A stretch of 64,000 bases of DNA, taken from contig NZ_WTYV01000006.1 in the NCBI RefSeq assembly GCF_009827655.1, positions 124,001-188,000 of the forward strand, in the 5' to 3' direction. Below, piece by piece: positions 60,030 to 64,000 of this stretch. Position 1 is the first letter of the stretch, and each line of letters starts with the position of its first letter. The translations under genes were made by a program, and so were the position numbers. This DNA comes from Alteraurantiacibacter buctensis (GTDB lineage: Bacteria > Pseudomonadota > Alphaproteobacteria > Sphingomonadales > Sphingomonadaceae). The notes under the pieces were generated by a model. The model made no database searches. It was not told the origin of the DNA and saw only the letters and a list, made by a program, of their open reading frames with translations.

Positions 60030-60213
60030 GAACCTTCACCACGCTGCCGGTGCGATAAAGTTGGCCGATCTGCACACCCCCCGCAGCAGCGGCGGTATCG
60101 TCGGCAAAGTCCTCCAGTTTGGTCCAATCGACCGCCAGAATGAGCGCATTGATCGCGTTGGCGACATCGCGCGGCCAATCGGCGCGGCGGTTGTCGACCG
60201 AAACCCGCCTCAT
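60019..60213 (-). CDS. Small phage protein, unknown
   Basis: 64 residues with N-terminal R-R-V-S-V-D-N-R-R-A-D-W and a helix A-N-A-I-N-A-L-I-L-A. Overlaps both neighbours (11 and 4 bases). Confidence 0.6.
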   Translation of the reverse strand: MRRVSVDNRRADWPRDVANAINALILAVDWTKLEDFADDTAAAAGGVQIGQLYRTGSVVKVRVA

Positions 60214-61670
60214 TCGCGGCCTCCGGCGCTCATCACCAGTTCAAGGCCCTGCACGTAGGTCCAGTCCGTGCCCGCCGCGATAGTCACCGTGGGGGCGATG
60301 AACTTGCCCGCCGTGCGGATCGGCATATAGCCATTGGCCAGCATATCGGTTGTCGTAGCCGTGCTGGCCGCGTCCCCGGAGCGCTGGCGCACTGCCAGAG
60401 ATACCGTCAGTCCGTCCGTTGCGTCCGTCATGGGGACAACCTGCCGCACAACAGACCTGCGCCCCTTCGTCACTTCCACTTGCGGCAACTCGAACACCGC
60501 TTCCAGGTTATCTCCGGTCAGCGTTCCCGCTTCGTCATCGCTGGTGAACAGATAGAGCCGGGGATCGCCACCCTGCCAACGGGCATCGTCCAGTGAAATA
60601 GTCAGCGCGTCCAGATCGGCATAGGTCACGGCCAGCGCTTCAAGGCTGGTGGACGTGTCGAACCCCGCCAGAATGCCCGAAAACGCCATGCGGGCCGTGG
60701 TCCAGCGGTCCAGCGCGAAGTTGTAGACCAACAGGAAGCCGTTGATGCCCGCCAATCCCCACACAACGATGCTGTTGCGCGGATCAATCGCGCAAAACAC
60801 CTGGTCGTATGCGTCCCGGCCCACGTTTTCTTCCCAGAAACGATCAACGCGCTCATTGCCGATGGCCCGCAGCGCCTGCCCGTCATCAATGGCCATGAAT
60901 CCCCGGTCAGACAGGAAAAAGCCCGTCCGGCCCGCGCTGGCAATCGTGTTGCCGTTGGAACACCCGTAATTGGTCGTAATCTCCGCATACTGGAACGGGG
61001 CAACGGGATCGCCCGTGCGTTCCTGCCGGACAATCCGTTCGCGCTGGAAAATCACCCCGTATTCGCCGCCGATGGCACCTTGCACCGCGCCGCCGGTCTG
61101 GAAAACCTGTTCGGTCGCCTGATCGGTGCCGGGGGTCCACGCCGTATGGTCGCGAAAGGCGCTGGTGGCGACTTTGTTGATCTCGCCGTCCGCCTGCCCG
61201 ATGCAGACGTAATCGCCCACCACCCACACGCTCTTGCCAGTCGGGGCAGTCGCCAGATCGGCGGCGGTTCCGGCAGCCAGATCCACCTCCTGCGTGGTGC
61301 CGCCATTAACGCCCACCACGTAATCGCCAAACTGCTGAAATTGCCAGCGGTAGGTTGTCGCCAACCCCGTCGCCAGGTCGCTCCATGTGCCGCCAGAAAG
61401 CCGCACAAGGGCGGTTGACGTGCCCACCAGCAGGTAGCCATCCCCATCGCTCGAAATGGCGCTGTAGCCGCCCGCAAACGGCTCATCCAGCGCTTCCGAA
61501 AAGGCTTGCAGGGCCTTCAGCGGGACATACCGGCCATCGCCAGAGGCAAGCACGTTGCGGCACTGGCGCAGGAACTCGCCCGCAATGGTCTGGTCCGGCT
61601 TGAACTCACCGAACGGCAGGCGGACGTTCAAGGGACCATCACCCTTGGCGCGAGATTGTGGCCCAGCCAT
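60210..61670 (-). CDS. Phage beta-propeller tail/head-completion protein
   Basis: 486 residues. Repeated blade-like segments with W/Y-rich strands (S-D-G-D-G-Y-L-L-V-G, V-V-G-D-Y-V-C-I-G, R-T-G-F-F-L-S-D-R-G-F-M-A-I, G-F-L-L-V-Y-N-F-A-L-D-R-W) match the stabilisation protein of P22-like phages. It is expected to plug the short tail to the connector. Overlaps the upstream adaptor-like gene by 43 bases. Confidence 0.65.
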   Translation of the reverse strand: MAGPQSRAKGDGPLNVRLPFGEFKPDQTIAGEFLRQCRNVLASGDGRYVPLKALQAFSEALDEPFAGGYSAISSDGDGYLLVGTSTALVRLSGGTWSDLATGLATTYRWQFQQFGDYVVGVNGGTTQEVDLAAGTAADLATAPTGKSVWVVGDYVCIGQADGEINKVATSAFRDHTAWTPGTDQATEQVFQTGGAVQGAIGGEYGVIFQRERIVRQERTGDPVAPFQYAEITTNYGCSNGNTIASAGRTGFFLSDRGFMAIDDGQALRAIGNERVDRFWEENVGRDAYDQVFCAIDPRNSIVVWGLAGINGFLLVYNFALDRWTTARMAFSGILAGFDTSTSLEALAVTYADLDALTISLDDARWQGGDPRLYLFTSDDEAGTLTGDNLEAVFELPQVEVTKGRRSVVRQVVPMTDATDGLTVSLAVRQRSGDAASTATTTDMLANGYMPIRTAGKFIAPTVTIAAGTDWTYVQGLELVMSAGGRE

Positions 61671-62266
61671 GAACGCACGGCACGCGCGTTGATTTCAGCA
61701 ATTACGGCGTTGGCCTGCTGGAGGTATCCCGACGCACTATCCATGTTGTCAAGGTGCTCGCAGATGACCGCACAGCACATCCACACGTAGGCATCGGGAT
61801 GACGGCTAAGCAGCCAGTTTGACGTATTGTTATCATTCAGGAACGGCAGGCGCGTGCTATAGCGCAGCGCCAACGTGTATTCTGCGTCGGGCACCGGCCC
61901 CAACACGGCAGTATCGCCATGCCTTGCCCAGACCACCGGAGGGCCAACATCTTGTCCGTAGGCCTCAACGTTTTCAATGCTGGTGGCGGCGATCACGCCA
62001 CGGGCGCTATCGCGCAACTGTCCCGGCATTTCCATGTCTGTCGGCAGAGCAACGGTTTGCGCCCCCGCAGTGGTCAGAATGGTGGCCGTGGTTTCCATCT
62101 GCGGCGTATCAAGAACGCGCGCAAGCCGCACCTCGCCAAGCCGGATCAGCGTAGGTAGCCGTTCAATCGTGTCATCCGACAGCATCAAGTGGCGGATCAG
62201 GAACGCCTGCAAGCCGCCATAGCTGTCAATGTCGATTTCTTCTGGGAGTGTGATCGTAATGGTCAT
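61628..62266 (-). CDS. Phage adaptor/tail-accessory (gp4-like) protein
   Basis: 212 residues from ATG 62266, which has a good GAGGGGG ribosome-binding site. Helical head-to-tail adaptor look: L-R-D-S-A-R, Y-S-T-R-L-P-F-L-N-D-N-N-T-S-N-W-L-L and P-D-A-Y-V-W pattern as in podovirus and siphovirus adaptors. Assignment by pattern and position. Confidence 0.65.
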   Translation of the reverse strand: MTITITLPEEIDIDSYGGLQAFLIRHLMLSDDTIERLPTLIRLGEVRLARVLDTPQMETTATILTTAGAQTVALPTDMEMPGQLRDSARGVIAATSIENVEAYGQDVGPPVVWARHGDTAVLGPVPDAEYTLALRYSTRLPFLNDNNTSNWLLSRHPDAYVWMCCAVICEHLDNMDSASGYLQQANAVIAEINARAVRSWLGHNLAPRVMVP

Positions 62267-62276
62267 TAAAGCCCCC

Positions 62277-62609
62277 TCAGAGGAGTATCCGCGCCATACC
62301 CGGCACAAGATGCCGGTAGTCGCTGTCCATCAGCTTGCGCTTTACCGCATCCATGTGGTGCGGGTTCCACATGTCGATCCCTTCCTCGACCAGCCACTTC
62401 AGGCCGACAGAGGCGGGAATGCTGCCCACATGCCACATCTCGGAGCGCTTATCGGGGGCATCAGCCGCCTTGTTACGCTCGATAATCTGTTCTTCACCAA
62501 CGCCCTCGGAACGGATTTGCACCGTGCCCTCGTCCTCGTCAGACGAGCGTATCCAGCGCCGAATGCCATTCCAGGAACCGTCATCAAGCAGTTCCCACTT
62601 GCTGAACAT
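62277..62609 (-). CDS. Phage protein, unknown
   Basis: 110 residues. N-terminal W-E-L-L-D-D-G-S-W-N-G-I-R-R-W; C-terminal Y-R-H-L-V-P-G. Starts on the last base of the upstream stop (TAATG). No family recognised. Confidence 0.6.
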   Translation of the reverse strand: MFSKWELLDDGSWNGIRRWIRSSDEDEGTVQIRSEGVGEEQIIERNKAADAPDKRSEMWHVGSIPASVGLKWLVEEGIDMWNPHHMDAVKRKLMDSDYRHLVPGMARILL

Positions 62610-62806
62610 TATTCGGCAAGTCCCTTGGCCACCAGTTCCGCACCCGCCGCTTCATCGGCAGGGGAAAAGGAAGCGCCAACCGGCAGGAAGCCGCCTTCGC
62701 CGTCATGGATGGCTTCAGCCTTCTTGACGGTTAGTGCGCCCTTAGGCTTGCGCGGACGCGAACCGCCCTTCCTGCCGTCGCCATCGTGGTCCAGCGGGTC
62801 AGCCAT
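62609..62806 (-). CDS. Small phage protein, unknown
   Basis: 65 residues, charged and Gly-rich at the N-terminus (D-H-D-G-D-G-R-K-G-G), ending A-E-L-V-A-K-G-L-A-E. First gene after the major-capsid terminator. Confidence 0.6.
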   Translation of the reverse strand: MADPLDHDGDGRKGGSRPRKPKGALTVKKAEAIHDGEGGFLPVGASFSPADEAAGAELVAKGLAE

Positions 62807-62820
62807 AAATCACCTCTTGC

Positions 62821-62854
62821 AAAGGAAAGGCGGGGCAGCCGAAGCCACCCCGCC
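62821..62854 (-). terminator. Terminator after major capsid gene
   Basis: Read leftward: stem GGCGGGG / CCCCGCC with an inner TTCG-capped stem-loop, followed by TTTCCTTT. Would attenuate transcription from capsid into tail genes. Confidence 0.75.
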
Positions 62855-62860
62855 AATCGG

Positions 62861-63811
62861 TTAGGTCAGGTCAGCGACCACGCCCGACGCAGCCTGGTTG
62901 AGGCAGCGCAGGGCAACTTCGGTGCGCAGCGCCTTGCGGTCGGCCAGGCCGGTCTTGGCCAGGTCGAACGGGGTCAGCGCCTCGCCCACACCCACATCCC
63001 AATACTCGGGATCGACCACCAGTGCCGAGCGGGCATCGGCAAACCGATCGGGCACGAACTGCAGTTCGCCGAAGTCCGACACGTAGATGTCGGCACCCGC
63101 CACAATGGTCAGGCGCTTGTTGCCCGCTTCACGGCGCGAAGTCGCCAGACCGCTGAAGGCCGCTTCTTCCTGCTTCTTGGCCCCGTTGGTAATAACCATC
63201 TTGGGATTGCCGCCGCTGGTCCAGATGGACGATAGCACGGCCTTCAGCAGGGTTTCCGTGTAGGTGCGCTGCGTGCCGTTGGTGGCAGCCGCAACGATAC
63301 CGGACGAGAAACCGCCGTTGGCACCGGAAGAACCGCGCGACACGTTGCTGGTCAGCCACGCCTGGGCACCGGCAGTCAGGCCCGCCACGGAGGCGGTAGC
63401 AGCAACGGAGGCGTAGTTGCCCACGAAGCGCTTTTCCTGGTCGGTCATGATCTCGCGGCCAGCCTTCATCAGCTCGCGCGCCAGTTCCGACTTGCGACCG
63501 GCCTTGTTGGTCCATTCCACGGTGGTCGAGGCAGCCACAACCTTGGTGAAAATCTGGGTGTGCGTGCCGACGCGGGTGGTGTTTGCGCGGCTCGTATTGG
63601 CCAGGTCATCACCCTGCACGGCGGCATTGGTGTGGTCGGCAGCGGCGAGGCTGTCGGTCTGCCATTCGGTGTAGGTGTTGCTGACCTTGCTGGTGCCGAT
63701 AGCGTTCTTGAACGGGGTATCGTCCGGGAACAGTTCGGCGATCTTGTTCGACAGATCCTCACGCACGCCCACGCGGGATACGTTCTGGATGGTATTGGAG
63801 GGAACAGCCAT
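62861..63811 (-). CDS. Major capsid protein, SU10/DUF5309 type
   Basis: 316 residues. The HK97-like capsid family is shown by N-terminal S-N-T-I-Q-N-V-S-R-V-G-V-R-E-D-L, F-P-D-D-T-P-F, E-W-Q-T-D-S-L, mid-chain K-R-F-V-G-N-Y-A-S-V-A, and C-terminal D-I-Y-V-S-D-F-G-E-L-Q-F-V-P-D-R. These match the SU10-type major capsid family used by podovirus and siphovirus relatives. Confidence 0.82.
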   Translation of the reverse strand: MAVPSNTIQNVSRVGVREDLSNKIAELFPDDTPFKNAIGTSKVSNTYTEWQTDSLAAADHTNAAVQGDDLANTSRANTTRVGTHTQIFTKVVAASTTVEWTNKAGRKSELARELMKAGREIMTDQEKRFVGNYASVAATASVAGLTAGAQAWLTSNVSRGSSGANGGFSSGIVAAATNGTQRTYTETLLKAVLSSIWTSGGNPKMVITNGAKKQEEAAFSGLATSRREAGNKRLTIVAGADIYVSDFGELQFVPDRFADARSALVVDPEYWDVGVGEALTPFDLAKTGLADRKALRTEVALRCLNQAASGVVADLT

Positions 63812-63886
63812 GATGAAAAATCCATCTATTGCAGGCAGTTAACCTGCGTATTGGGAAAGTCGCGTCTCACGACGCAAAGCGGTGGT

Positions 63887-64000
63887 TTAGAGGATGCCCT
63901 GAGCTTCCAGCCAATCCGCCATTGCAGCACCTTGGGCATCACGGTTCTTGCCGCTGGCCTTGATGCGCTGGAATGCCTGGTCTGCGCTTGCCGCCCTGGT
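63887..64000 (-). CDS. Phage protein, C-terminal 37 residues only (window edge)
   Basis: The frame enters at 64000 and stops at TAA 63887-63889; it ends A-D-W-L-E-A-Q-G-I-L. Its position directly before the major capsid gene is that of a scaffold or minor head protein, but too little is visible to name it. Confidence 0.6.
   Translation of the reverse strand, partial: TRAASADQAFQRIKASGKNRDAQGAAMADWLEAQGIL

Larger units (their letters stand above)
45715..64000. mobile_element. Podovirus-like prophage (left part; continues past window)
   Basis: Starts at the tRNA-Thr 3' fragment. Late genes run leftward from major capsid to lysis genes with overlapping stops and starts; no tape-measure or sheath gene is present, and beta-propeller and connector proteins suggest a short-tailed phage. 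Integrase, portal and terminase are not in the window. Confidence 0.85.

Overview
High-GC alphaproteobacterial chromosome, most likely a sphingomonad (Novosphingobium/Sphingobium type). This is inferred from the base composition, the TonB receptor plus aromatic-oxidation gene content, the DUF2849-cysI-DUF934-cysH operon, and a ParB/DUF2924/serine-recombinase module familiar from that group. The exact species cannot be read from the sequence.

Bases 1-16,100 are housekeeping and conserved genes: the 3' part of proB, an NAD-dependent epimerase, two tandem Tat-exported repeat proteins, a JmjC/cupin-like oxygenase and a lipoprotein. A leftward sulfur block follows (sseA, metC, mscS, cobA, DUF2849, cysI, DUF934, cysH), then rightward queF and ugd and a membrane protein.

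Bases 16,130-41,662 are a large aromatic-catabolism island in about seven transcription units. It holds a two-component flavin monooxygenase (HpaB/HpaC type) with its own FAD synthetase and a TetR regulator, two vanillyl-alcohol-oxidase/4-cresol-dehydrogenase-type flavoproteins (one with a c-type cytochrome), and MFS and TauE/SafE transporters. It also holds GMC and aldehyde dehydrogenases, a carotenoid/lignostilbene-type oxygenase and a TonB receptor. The lower pathway comprises a gentisate-dioxygenase-like bicupin, a FAH-family hydrolase, a 3-hydroxybenzoate-6-hydroxylase-like monooxygenase, a family III CoA-transferase, an HMG-CoA-lyase-like enzyme and an aconitase-family hydratase, with an IclR regulator between the units. 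Seven copies of a 17-bp palindrome (GTTCTG-N5-CAGAAC and variants) sit upstream of the units and at the iclR start, so the whole island looks like one regulon. I propose that ring cleavage of a methylated gentisate leads through citraconate and citramalyl-CoA to pyruvate and acetyl-CoA.

Bases 41,713-45,720 are a small, decayed integrated element bounded by a 24-bp near-perfect direct repeat. It carries an ImmA/XRE pair, a truncated ParB-type protein, a DUF2924 remnant and a serine recombinase that has lost its catalytic N-terminus. It abuts a 3' fragment of tRNA-Thr(TGT).

From that tRNA fragment to the end of the window (45,715-64,000) lies a podovirus-like prophage, read mostly right to left. 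Its order is an SU10-type major capsid protein, connector and beta-propeller tail proteins, ejection-type proteins, tail collar and a 1364-residue tail fibre, then holin, endolysin and Rz with an embedded Rz1. Small plus-strand genes lie at its left edge (ribbon-helix-helix, an RNA-polymerase alpha-CTD-like protein, DUF551), and two tiny plus-strand membrane-protein genes are inserted among the late genes. Integrase, portal and terminase are not in the window.
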